Source: JAENVU01 sp046598395 (GTDB taxonomy: Bacteria > Actinomycetota > Acidimicrobiia > IMCC26256 > JAENVU01). Taken from it: a stretch of 64,000 nt of DNA. The position numbers and the translations under genes were made by a program. Under the pieces are notes generated by a model. The model did no database searches. It was not told the origin of the DNA and saw only the letters and a program-made list of their open reading frames with translations. Below, one piece after another: positions 43,767 through 51,648 of the stretch. Location: positions 1 through 64,000 of the forward strand of contig JBKJIQ010000006.1 in the NCBI GenBank assembly GCA_046598395.1, read 5' to 3'. Numbering within the stretch: position 1 is the first letter of the stretch; each line of letters starts with the position of its first letter.

Positions 43767-44471
43767 ATGGGTTCACTCGCCGAAGCGTTCAGCGATCAGT
43801 CGCGCGGTCTCATTGTCGACACCGAGACCTCCGGTGCCACATTGCTGATTGCGTTCGGTGGGATCGCGAGCCAGATCGGGGGTGTGCCCCCGTTCGAATT
43901 CCTCTCGGTCGTACGCACCCAGGACGCGCGCCGGGTCTTCGTACGGGACCTCGACCAGTGTTGGTATCAGCGCGGCGTACGCGGCGCGTCGACGAACGCG
44001 GAGGAAACCACCGCGGCGTTGCGCGCCATCATCGACGACACGTCGCCGAGCCGAGTTGTGACCCTCGGAACCTCTGCCGGTGGTTTCGGTGCCATCGCGT
44101 TCGGCTGCGCGCTCGGCGCCGATGTGGCGCTGGCGTTCGGTCCGCAGACGTTCACGAGCACGCGCCTGCGCCGCTGGCACCGCGACCGCCGCTGGGCCGA
44201 GGAGATCCTCACGCTCGACGCCTTGGACCCAGCCGGCGTGGTTCGCGATCTTCTCCCGATCGTGAAGACTTCGGCGCGCAGCCCGCGGCCGACGCAGGTG
44301 GAAATCCACTATGGCGCCGCGGCGCGTATCGACCGCGTGCACGCCCAGCGGCTGCACCGGGCACCGAACGTCACGGTGCATGCTCACGCGGGCGGTCACA
44401 ACGTGTCGAAGGAGTTGCGCGACCGCGGTGAACTCGACGCGATCCTCACTCGAGCCGTGATGGGCTCGTGA
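43767..44471 (+). CDS. Alpha/beta-hydrolase-like protein
   Basis: 234 residues from the ATG at 43767. LLIAFGGIASQIGGVPPFEF, then VVTLGTSAGGFGAIAFGCALGAD contains a GxSxGG nucleophile elbow (GTSAGG), and a late HAGGHNVSKEL offers the histidine. A similar pattern is found in capsular polysaccharide-synthesis and esterase-like proteins. The acid residue is not identified. It follows the ligase gene after the terminator-like hairpin and may be the last gene of the operon. It is convergent with the mycothione reductase gene. Confidence 0.68.
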   Translation: MGSLAEAFSDQSRGLIVDTETSGATLLIAFGGIASQIGGVPPFEFLSVVRTQDARRVFVRDLDQCWYQRGVRGASTNAEETTAALRAIIDDTSPSRVVTLGTSAGGFGAIAFGCALGADVALAFGPQTFTSTRLRRWHRDRRWAEEILTLDALDPAGVVRDLLPIVKTSARSPRPTQVEIHYGAAARIDRVHAQRLHRAPNVTVHAHAGGHNVSKELRDRGELDAILTRAVMGS

Positions 44472-44495
44472 TCAGAAGCTCCCGACCGATTCTCG

Positions 44496-45887
44496 TCAGA
44501 ACTCGAGGAGCACCTGCTCAATAACCTCGGTCAGCGCGGGGTGGGTGTAGATCACCTCACGGCCGATCTGATCCACCGTCTGGCCGAACGTCATCGCCTG
44601 CACCAACGGTTGGATCAGCAGCGACGCGTAGGGGCCCATGATGTGCGCGCCGAGGATCAATCGAGTCTCGCGATCCGCGATCACTTTGGCGAAACTCGTG
44701 GTGTCCTCCAGCGCCCAGCCGTAGGCAGTGCCGGAGTAGGGACGCACCGCGATCATCACGTCGGCGTCGGCCGCGCGGGCCTGCGCCTCGGTCAACCCAA
44801 CCGCGGCAATCTGCGGGTCGGTGAACACCGCGTGCGGCACGACATCGGGATGGGGAAGCGTGTGGAGGTCGTGAGGATGGGTCAAGTTGTGGCGTACCAC
44901 GCGGGTCTCGGCATTGGCCATGTGCTTCAGTTGAAAGTGATTCGTGACATCGCCGAGCGCCCAGACACCGTCGGCGGTCGCGCGGTGGTAGTCGTCGACG
45001 ACCACGTGTCCGTGCTCGTCGGTCGCAAGCCCTCCCGCCGCCGCGTCCACTCGATCGCTGTTCGGGACCCGGCCGGTGGCGACCAGCAACACATCCGCGA
45101 ACAGTGTGCGATCGCGCGATCCCGTATGCATCGTTACCGCCACTCCGTCCTCGTGCGGTGCGACGCCGATGATCGTCGAATTGGTGTGCACGTGGAACCG
45201 ATGACGAACTGCATCGGTGAATCGCAATGAGACCTCCTCGTCCTCCGCCATCATGAGCCGAGGTCCTCGTTGCACAATGGTCACATTCGTTCCCAGCCCG
45301 CTGAAGACATGTCCCATCTCGGCCGCGATGAACCCGCCGCCGAGAATGATCATCGATTCGGGCAACGCGTCGAGGCGCATGATGGTGTCCGACGTGTGAA
45401 ACGGCACGGATTCGATACCCGGGATCTCGGGCACCATCGGGCGTGCACCACATGCCACCACGATGTTGGTCGCCGTGATCTGCTCATCGCCGACCTGCAA
45501 CACCTTCGGCGCAACGAATCGGGCAGGGTCCGTCAACACATCGATCCCCACGGAGCGGCGGTAAGCCAGCGCGGAGTCGTGCGCGGGATCGATACGAGCG
45601 AACACGCGGTCGCGGATCGCGGGCCAGTCGGCACCGTTGAACGAGAGGTCGATCCCCAGGCGCGCCGCGTGATGCACGGTCTCGGCCATATCGGCGGCGA
45701 CCACGAACATCTTCGACGGGACACACCCCCGGTTGAGACACGTGCCACCGAATCGATCGGGCTCCACAATGGCGCAGCGCAGCTCATCGAACTCGGGCCC
45801 GAAGATCGAGTTGCCGCTCCCGCCGCCCACCACGATCAGGTCGTACTCGCGCATTGCCGTTCCGTCGGCTCGCGTGGGCGCACTCAC
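44496..45887 (-). CDS. mtr: Mycothione reductase
   Basis: 463 residues. FAD-binding VVGGGSGNSIFGPEFDE, the redox-active disulfide in FGGTCLNRGCVPSKMF, the NAD(P)-binding IILGGGFIAAEMGHVFSGLG, GVWALGDVT and the C-terminal THPALTEVIEQ with the catalytic histidine match the mycothione/glutathione reductase family. GNSIFGPEF near the start is characteristic of mycothione reductase. It reduces mycothiol disulfide with NADPH. The GTG at 45885-45887 overlaps the stop of the upstream monooxygenase gene (GTGA); an ATG at 45852-45854 is a shorter option. Confidence 0.9.
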   Translation of the reverse strand: MSAPTRADGTAMREYDLIVVGGGSGNSIFGPEFDELRCAIVEPDRFGGTCLNRGCVPSKMFVVAADMAETVHHAARLGIDLSFNGADWPAIRDRVFARIDPAHDSALAYRRSVGIDVLTDPARFVAPKVLQVGDEQITATNIVVACGARPMVPEIPGIESVPFHTSDTIMRLDALPESMIILGGGFIAAEMGHVFSGLGTNVTIVQRGPRLMMAEDEEVSLRFTDAVRHRFHVHTNSTIIGVAPHEDGVAVTMHTGSRDRTLFADVLLVATGRVPNSDRVDAAAGGLATDEHGHVVVDDYHRATADGVWALGDVTNHFQLKHMANAETRVVRHNLTHPHDLHTLPHPDVVPHAVFTDPQIAAVGLTEAQARAADADVMIAVRPYSGTAYGWALEDTTSFAKVIADRETRLILGAHIMGPYASLLIQPLVQAMTFGQTVDQIGREVIYTHPALTEVIEQVLLEF

Positions 45888-47812
45888 CGGATCACGAAAT
45901 CCTTGAAATCAGGGGTCTTTGTCCAGGTCCAGTAGTCGACGAGACGCCACGGACTCAGCCCGTGAATCTCGCCGTGCGCGTTCTTGAAGAACGAGTGCTT
46001 CACCGACGGCTGAGACCACACGAGCGTTTTGAGCTCTCGCTGCGAACGCTCGTGCCACTCGTCGCACTTTTCCTGGCGCGGCTCTATCGAACGATGGCCG
46101 GTAGCGATGAGCTCCTTGATGCATTGGGTGATGTACCGCATCTGGCACTCGGAGTGGAAGATGAGACTGCCGCCGTGCGCCAGGTTGGTTCCCGGCCCGT
46201 ACATGCAGAACAGGTTAGGAAAATCGGGCACGGTGATGCCGAGGTACGCGGCCGGGCGCTCACCCCACTTCGTGCGCAGGTCCACGCCGCCGCGCCCGGT
46301 GATCTCCATCGGCCAGAGCATGCGGTTCACGTAGAAGCCGGTGGCATAGACCACCACGTCGGCCGGGTACCGCTCGCCGTCGGCGGTCACCACCGCGTCC
46401 GGTTCGATGTGATCGATGCCGGTGCGGACCAGCTCCACGTTGTCGCGCGTGAGCGTGCGTAACCAGCTGCCGTTGTCCTGCAACGTGCGCTTCCCGGTGG
46501 CCGGGTAGTCAGGCACGACCTTGGCGATGAGTTCGGGATCGTCGCCGATCTGGCTCACGATCCAATCGGTGAACATCTGGCGGGTGAAGTCGTTCATCTC
46601 GCTCACCGCGGTCTGCTGGTCCGGATACTCAGGATCAACGCGGGCCGCTTCCAATCCCTTGTCGCACCCCGGCCAGAAGATCAGGAAGCGGTACCACCGC
46701 CCGTAGAAGGGCAGGTGGCGTAGTGCCCAGCGCACGCCCGCTCCCACCGTCTCGTGGTAGTTCGGGTTCGGGAACATCCATTGCGCGCTGCGTTGGAACA
46801 CGGTGAGGTGCGCAACCTCGGCCGCGATGGTGGGCGCGATCTGAAAGCCGCTGGCGCCGGCGCCGATCATCGCCACGCGCGTGCCCGCGAGTTCCAAGCT
46901 GTGGTCCCAACGCGCCGAGTGGAACGAGGGCCCGGCGAACGTTTCCTGGCCGGCGATCTCGGGGATATGGGGTCGGTTGAGCTGGCCAACGGCGGAGATC
47001 ACCGCCCGCGCCACCACAGTGTCGTGCGAACCATCTGCCGCGCGCACCCGCACCGACCACGTTCCGTCCGTGTCGTCCCACACGGCACCCAGCACCTCGG
47101 TCTCCCACCGCACATGTGGTGCAATGCCGTGCTTGGTCATCACACCTTCGAAGTACGCCTGGAGTTCCGGTTGTTGCGCGAAGAACTCCGTCCATTGGTC
47201 GCTCGGTTCGAAGCTGTAGCAGTAGAAGTGGTTCCCGACATCGACGCGCGCGCCCGGGTACGAGTTCTCCCACCAGGTTCCACCCACGCCGGCGTTCTTC
47301 TCGATGATCGTGAACGGGATGCCCGCTTCTTTCAATCGGATTCCGGCGAGGAGGCCCGACTGCCCGCACCCGATCACCACAACGGGGAACGCTTCGCGCG
47401 CCGCGACGTCGATCGGCACATTCACGCGTCGCGCATCGGTGCCGTCGAGCTCCATCTCTTCGAGCAACATCGGCACGTACCCGTCCGGCACCTCCTCGCA
47501 TACCAGCCACGTCATCATCTCGTGGACGAGCTCGGCCGAGATCGGCTCCGGTTCGAGACAACCGCGGTCGCGGTATCCGCGGATGACCTCGAGCGCGAGG
47601 GCGCGCACTTCGACCTTGTCCTCCTCCGACATGTAACCCTGCACCTCGTTGAGGAACAGCCCCTCCGGCTTGAGCCGCCCGCGGATGATCTCCGGATCCC
47701 CTGACATGTGGACCAGCGAGAGCATCAGTGTGGGGATGCTCACATCCAGCAGCGCGGCGGCGATCTCTTCATCGGGCGTGGCGAACGGCTCGCCGGCGTG
47801 CGGGTTGCGCAT
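45884..47812 (-). CDS. Baeyer-Villiger-type flavin monooxygenase (4-hydroxyacetophenone monooxygenase-like)
   Basis: 642 residues. An N-terminal helical extension of about 135 residues precedes the FAD motif VIGCGQSGLLAGIRLKEAG. The BVMO fingerprint is FAGPSFHSARWD, and the second Rossmann motif VAMIGAGASGFQIAPTIA binds NADPH. Size and the N-terminal extension match the 4-hydroxyacetophenone/cyclic ketone monooxygenase subgroup (about 640 residues). It inserts oxygen next to a ketone carbonyl. The ATG at 47810-47812 is preceded by GAGG. It shares an overlap with the mycothione reductase gene, so the two are co-translated. Confidence 0.9.
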   Translation of the reverse strand: MRNPHAGEPFATPDEEIAAALLDVSIPTLMLSLVHMSGDPEIIRGRLKPEGLFLNEVQGYMSEEDKVEVRALALEVIRGYRDRGCLEPEPISAELVHEMMTWLVCEEVPDGYVPMLLEEMELDGTDARRVNVPIDVAAREAFPVVVIGCGQSGLLAGIRLKEAGIPFTIIEKNAGVGGTWWENSYPGARVDVGNHFYCYSFEPSDQWTEFFAQQPELQAYFEGVMTKHGIAPHVRWETEVLGAVWDDTDGTWSVRVRAADGSHDTVVARAVISAVGQLNRPHIPEIAGQETFAGPSFHSARWDHSLELAGTRVAMIGAGASGFQIAPTIAAEVAHLTVFQRSAQWMFPNPNYHETVGAGVRWALRHLPFYGRWYRFLIFWPGCDKGLEAARVDPEYPDQQTAVSEMNDFTRQMFTDWIVSQIGDDPELIAKVVPDYPATGKRTLQDNGSWLRTLTRDNVELVRTGIDHIEPDAVVTADGERYPADVVVYATGFYVNRMLWPMEITGRGGVDLRTKWGERPAAYLGITVPDFPNLFCMYGPGTNLAHGGSLIFHSECQMRYITQCIKELIATGHRSIEPRQEKCDEWHERSQRELKTLVWSQPSVKHSFFKNAHGEIHGLSPWRLVDYWTWTKTPDFKDFVIR

Positions 47813-47994
47813 CAGGTACCTCGAGGATTTCTCGCTCGGAGCGGGCAGTGCGGGTCCCGCGAGATGGGCCAGAGTACACAGCGCCCGAATGCCATCTACC
47901 CAGGTCTTCGTCCGGGCCGCGAGCGAGTCAAGCGGACGCCCGATAGTCGGAAAATCTTCACAACTCCGGCACCGCTTCTTCGTTCATCCACCGT

Positions 47995-48000
47995 TACCGT
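47995..48000 (+). promoter_or_regulatory. Putative -10 box of a leaderless promoter
   Basis: TACCGT is followed by 6 bases and the ATG at 48007 of the PAP2 phosphatase gene, with no ribosome-binding site. The geometry is the same as at 37160 and 57818. No clear -35 is seen. Confidence 0.35.
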
Positions 48001-48006
48001 CACTCG

Positions 48007-48813
48007 ATGCTCGAACGCCTCAAGAACCTGCTCGTCGCTCGCTTCCGCCATGCCTCGCCCGCCGCGCTCGCTGCAACCGCGCTGGGCCTGCTCGTCGCGC
48101 TCGGAGCCGCGCTGGTCTTGGCCGGGATCTCCGAAGACGTCATCCAACACAACGGGGCAGCCACCGCTGACCCGGAACGGCTGGCGTGGATCACCCATCA
48201 TCGGTCCGGATTCCTGGTGACGGGCTCTCGGGTCCTCAACGACCTCGGGTCCGTGGCCCTGGTCCTCGCGATCGCGGTCGTGATCAGCGCATTCCTCTGG
48301 TGGCGACGAGTGCCAATCGGCGCCGCGATCACACCACTCTTGGCCGTCGTCTCAGCGGGAACATTCGCGGCGGGGCTCAAGCTGATCGTCGACCGCGCTC
48401 GGCCCTCCGTCGCGTATCGACTCGTGGCCGAAGCCGATCCCTCGTTCCCGTCCGGGCATGCGACGGGCTCGACGGCGCTCGGTGTGAGCGCCGCGGTGAT
48501 CGTGGCGATCTATCTCCTTCGCCGACCATTGGCTCGGGTTACCGTCCTTGCGCTCGGAGCGGTCATCCCGATCGCCGTTGCGGCGAGCCGCCTCGAACTG
48601 GGTGTCCACTGGCCCACCGACGTCATCGCCGGCCTTGCGCTCGGAGCGACCGTCGCCCTCGCGACCGCCGCCACCTCCCTCTGGATTTCGACACCGTCCG
48701 TGCCGCAGCCAACTTCCGTCGCTCCCCAACATCGACGCGCGCGGATCTCGGCATTCCTGCGGTCGACACGCGGTGCTTCCGGCGTGACGCGGTTCAACCC
48801 CGTTCCGGCCTGA
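48007..48813 (+). CDS. PAP2-family membrane phosphatase
   Basis: 268 residues with about six hydrophobic helices. The three PAP2 motifs are present: KLIVDRARP, PSFPSGHATGSTAL and SRLELGVHWPTDVIAG, whose histidines act as nucleophile and acid. It dephosphorylates a lipid phosphate or undecaprenyl pyrophosphate at the outer membrane face. The C-terminal tail (about 225-268) is basic and polar. The N-terminus has a basic start followed by a helix (LAATALGLLVALGAALVLAG). Confidence 0.9.
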   Translation: MLERLKNLLVARFRHASPAALAATALGLLVALGAALVLAGISEDVIQHNGAATADPERLAWITHHRSGFLVTGSRVLNDLGSVALVLAIAVVISAFLWWRRVPIGAAITPLLAVVSAGTFAAGLKLIVDRARPSVAYRLVAEADPSFPSGHATGSTALGVSAAVIVAIYLLRRPLARVTVLALGAVIPIAVAASRLELGVHWPTDVIAGLALGATVALATAATSLWISTPSVPQPTSVAPQHRRARISAFLRSTRGASGVTRFNPVPA

Positions 48814-48855
48814 GTTCAACACGGGGAACCATCGCGATGCCCGTGTGCTGCGTGA

Positions 48856-50547
48856 TCAGCCCCGGGCGAACTCCCGCAGCACGCGGCCGGGGCGGGCGCC
48901 GGTGTGCTCACCCTGCTCGGTGACCGCCTCACCGTTGACGAGCGTGACCGCGTAGCCCTCCGACCGCACCTGCAACCGGCCCTTGCCACCCGGGAAGTCA
49001 TGGACGTAGGTGGGATAGCCCACCTGGAGCTTCGCGGGGTCGAAGACATTGACATCGGCGAACCCGCCCACCTTCAGCGTGCCCCGATCGATCAGTCCCA
49101 ACGTGGCCGCGGCCTTGGCGGTGAGGCGGTGCACCGCTTCGGGCAGCGACACGATTGCGCGGTCGCGGCACCAGTACGCGAGGAAGTGGGTGGGCACGTC
49201 GGCGTCACAGATCTGCCCGGCGTGCGCACCGGCATCGCCCGCGCCCGGATAGATACCGTCGAGGGCCAACAAGTCGCCAAGTGCCGCGCGGTTGCGATGG
49301 AAGTACCACACGTTGAACAGTTCTCGGCCTTCACTGGCGATCAACCGATCGATCACGACCTCCACGGGATGGACACCGGCCTCGGTGGCCAGGTCCGCGA
49401 CCGATCGTCCGCCCTCCACGTCGTACTCGGGTACCGCGCCGGTGCCGAGCGGGTGGATGAACTCCGGGTCATAGAACAGTCCCTTGGTGCGACCTTCCTC
49501 GATCAGCCCCGCACGAATGGTGTCGTCGCGGAGCGCGGCAACCCGAGCCTCGATGGTGGGCAGCATCATCACCTCGCGCCAACGGGTCCCGCGCACGGGC
49601 GGCACCTGGGCCAGACCGGCGAGCGAGCCCGACGGGCGGGTCATGCAGTACGCGGTGATGCGACCGGCCTGCGCACGGGTGTCGTTGAGGAACCCGTCCC
49701 ACAAGGCGACCACACTCCGATCGCCATTCACATCGTTGCCGGGCCCCGCCGCGAACAACACGTCACCGGCGCGTTCGGCCATGGCCCGCAACAACTGGAA
49801 CTCGTTGCCGGCTCGCGTCTCGAAGTCGAGCACTGCTTGAAAGATGCCACCACCGGCGTCGTTCATCGCATCCGCCAAGGCCAAGTGCTCGGCCGTCGAT
49901 GCGTAGGTGCCCGGAACCTTGCGTCCGTCGGGCACCGTGTGCACGAGGATGCGCGACGTCGAGTACCCGACGGCCCCGCCGGCGATCGACTCGCCGACGA
50001 TGTCGCGCATCCGCGTGAGTTCGTCGGGAGTGGGCTCCTCCTCGCCGAGCGAACGCTCCCCCATCGCCTGGTAGCGCACGGCACAATGACCGACCAGTGC
50101 AACTACGTTGAGCGCGGGCGCCATCCGCTGCACCGAATCGAGGTACTGCGGATGAGTCTCCCAATCCCACGGCAGACCGCCGAGGATCGCCTCGCGGGGA
50201 ATGTCCTCGACGCTTTCCATCATCTCGGCGAGATACCCGCGATCGTTGGGCGCGGCGGGAGCGAAGGTCACACCGCAGTTGCCCATCAGCACCGTGGTCA
50301 CGCCGTGCCACGAACACGAGGTCATGAACGGATCCCACCCGACCTGCGCGTCCATGTGCGTGTGCAGGTCGACGAACCCCGGCGTCACGGTGAGTCCGGT
50401 GGCGTCGATCTCGCTCGCCGCACCGACACCGGCGAGATCGCCGATCGCGGTGATCCGGTCACCGTCGATAGCGACGTCGGCGCGCACCGCGTCGGTACCG
50501 GTCCCGTCGATCACGGTTCCGCCTCGGATGATCAGGTCATGCGCCAT
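48856..50547 (-). CDS. N-acyl-D-amino-acid deacylase / D-aminoacylase-like amidohydrolase
   Basis: 563 residues from the ATG at 50545-50547, with AAGGAG 5 bases upstream. It has LIIRGGTVIDGTGTDAVRADVAIDGDRI, the metal-binding FVDLHTHMDAQVGWDPFM, GAGDAGAHAGQICDADVPTHFL and the C-terminal KVGGFADVNVFD, the normal pattern of D-aminoacylase-type amidohydrolases. It hydrolyses an N-acyl-D-amino acid or related cyclic amide with zinc. Its start overlaps the end of the LLM oxidoreductase gene by 11 bp, so the two form a coupled pair. Confidence 0.9.
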   Translation of the reverse strand: MAHDLIIRGGTVIDGTGTDAVRADVAIDGDRITAIGDLAGVGAASEIDATGLTVTPGFVDLHTHMDAQVGWDPFMTSCSWHGVTTVLMGNCGVTFAPAAPNDRGYLAEMMESVEDIPREAILGGLPWDWETHPQYLDSVQRMAPALNVVALVGHCAVRYQAMGERSLGEEEPTPDELTRMRDIVGESIAGGAVGYSTSRILVHTVPDGRKVPGTYASTAEHLALADAMNDAGGGIFQAVLDFETRAGNEFQLLRAMAERAGDVLFAAGPGNDVNGDRSVVALWDGFLNDTRAQAGRITAYCMTRPSGSLAGLAQVPPVRGTRWREVMMLPTIEARVAALRDDTIRAGLIEEGRTKGLFYDPEFIHPLGTGAVPEYDVEGGRSVADLATEAGVHPVEVVIDRLIASEGRELFNVWYFHRNRAALGDLLALDGIYPGAGDAGAHAGQICDADVPTHFLAYWCRDRAIVSLPEAVHRLTAKAAATLGLIDRGTLKVGGFADVNVFDPAKLQVGYPTYVHDFPGGKGRLQVRSEGYAVTLVNGEAVTEQGEHTGARPGRVLREFARG

Positions 50548-51571
50548 CGTGACTCCTTGGGTTCGTGGGCTCGCCGGGCACGAGGCCCGAAGCATCGGCG
50601 AGGAGATCGAGTGAGCGCAAGCGCGCCTCCCGGGTCCGCGCCGCGTGGGAAACCATGAGTTCGTCGGCATCGGCGTGCAGGGCGAACGCGTCGAGGTACT
50701 CCTTCACGGCACTGGGGGTCCCGACTGCCGTGTACCGCATCATCGCCGCAATCTGTTGACCTTGGGGCGAAGCGAGGATCTCGTCGGCCTGCTCATCAGA
50801 GAGGCGCTGACCGCGTCGCACAAACAGAGCAACTCGGGCGCGGCGTACGGATGCGAGTTCCTGCTCCGCCTCGGCATCGCTCTCGGCCGCAATCACGTTG
50901 ACGCCCGCGATCACGTACGGCTCGGAGAGCTGCGCCGACGGCCGGAACTCGCGCCGGTAGACGGCGACGGCTTGCTCGAGGTCCTGGGGTGCGAAGTGCG
51001 ACGCGAATGCGTACGGCAACCCCAGCATCGCCGCGAGCTGCGCCCCGAACAGTGACGAGCCGAGGATGTACAGCGGCACCTCGGTGCCCGTGCCGGGGGT
51101 CGCCTCCACACCGTCGATCAGCGTTGTGGTGCTGAGGTATCCCTGCAACTCCAGAATGTCCTGCGGGAAGTGTTCGGCGGCGCGCGTGTCTCGCCGCAGT
51201 GCGCGCATCGTGTTCTGGTCGCTACCGGGCGCGCGGCCGAGCCCGAGGTCGATGCGCCCGGGGTGCAGGCTTGCGAGCGTGCCGAACTGTTCGGCGATCA
51301 CCAGGGGCGAGTGATTCGGCAGCATGATGCCGCCCGAGCCGAGCCGGATCGTGGTCGTGTGCGCGGCCACATGGGCGATGAGCACGCTGGTGGCCGACGA
51401 GGCAATCGACGCCATGTTGTGGTGCTCGGCGTACCAAACCCGCCGGTAGCCGCGCGCTTCGGCGCGCTGCGCGAGGGCCACGCAACCGGTCAATGCATCA
51501 CGCGCACTGCCCCCGCGCTCGATGATCGCAAGGTCGAGGATCGAGAGCGGGAGATTGCGGGCGGCGGCCAT
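50537..51571 (-). CDS. LLM-class flavin-dependent oxidoreductase
   Basis: 344 residues from the ATG at 51569-51571. Residues LPLSILDLAIIERGG, WYAEHHNMASIASSAT, RLGSGGIMLPNHSPLVIAEQFGTL and GRIDLGLGRAPGSDQNTMRAL follow the luciferase-like monooxygenase group 1 (MsnO8 type). It would use reduced FMN or F420 to oxidise a small organic molecule. F420 use is common in this lineage but not shown by the sequence. The frame to 51658 is antisense to the start of the cyclase-ATPase gene and was dropped. The gene is divergent from that gene (77-bp gap). Confidence 0.88.
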   Translation of the reverse strand: MAAARNLPLSILDLAIIERGGSARDALTGCVALAQRAEARGYRRVWYAEHHNMASIASSATSVLIAHVAAHTTTIRLGSGGIMLPNHSPLVIAEQFGTLASLHPGRIDLGLGRAPGSDQNTMRALRRDTRAAEHFPQDILELQGYLSTTTLIDGVEATPGTGTEVPLYILGSSLFGAQLAAMLGLPYAFASHFAPQDLEQAVAVYRREFRPSAQLSEPYVIAGVNVIAAESDAEAEQELASVRRARVALFVRRGQRLSDEQADEILASPQGQQIAAMMRYTAVGTPSAVKEYLDAFALHADADELMVSHAARTREARLRSLDLLADASGLVPGEPTNPRSHDGA

Positions 51572-51648
51572 GGCCCGATCATTGTGCCACTCACGGATCG
51601 CGTTCCTCCGGGTACGCTCCGCACTCACGCGGCGACCGGGAGGGCATC

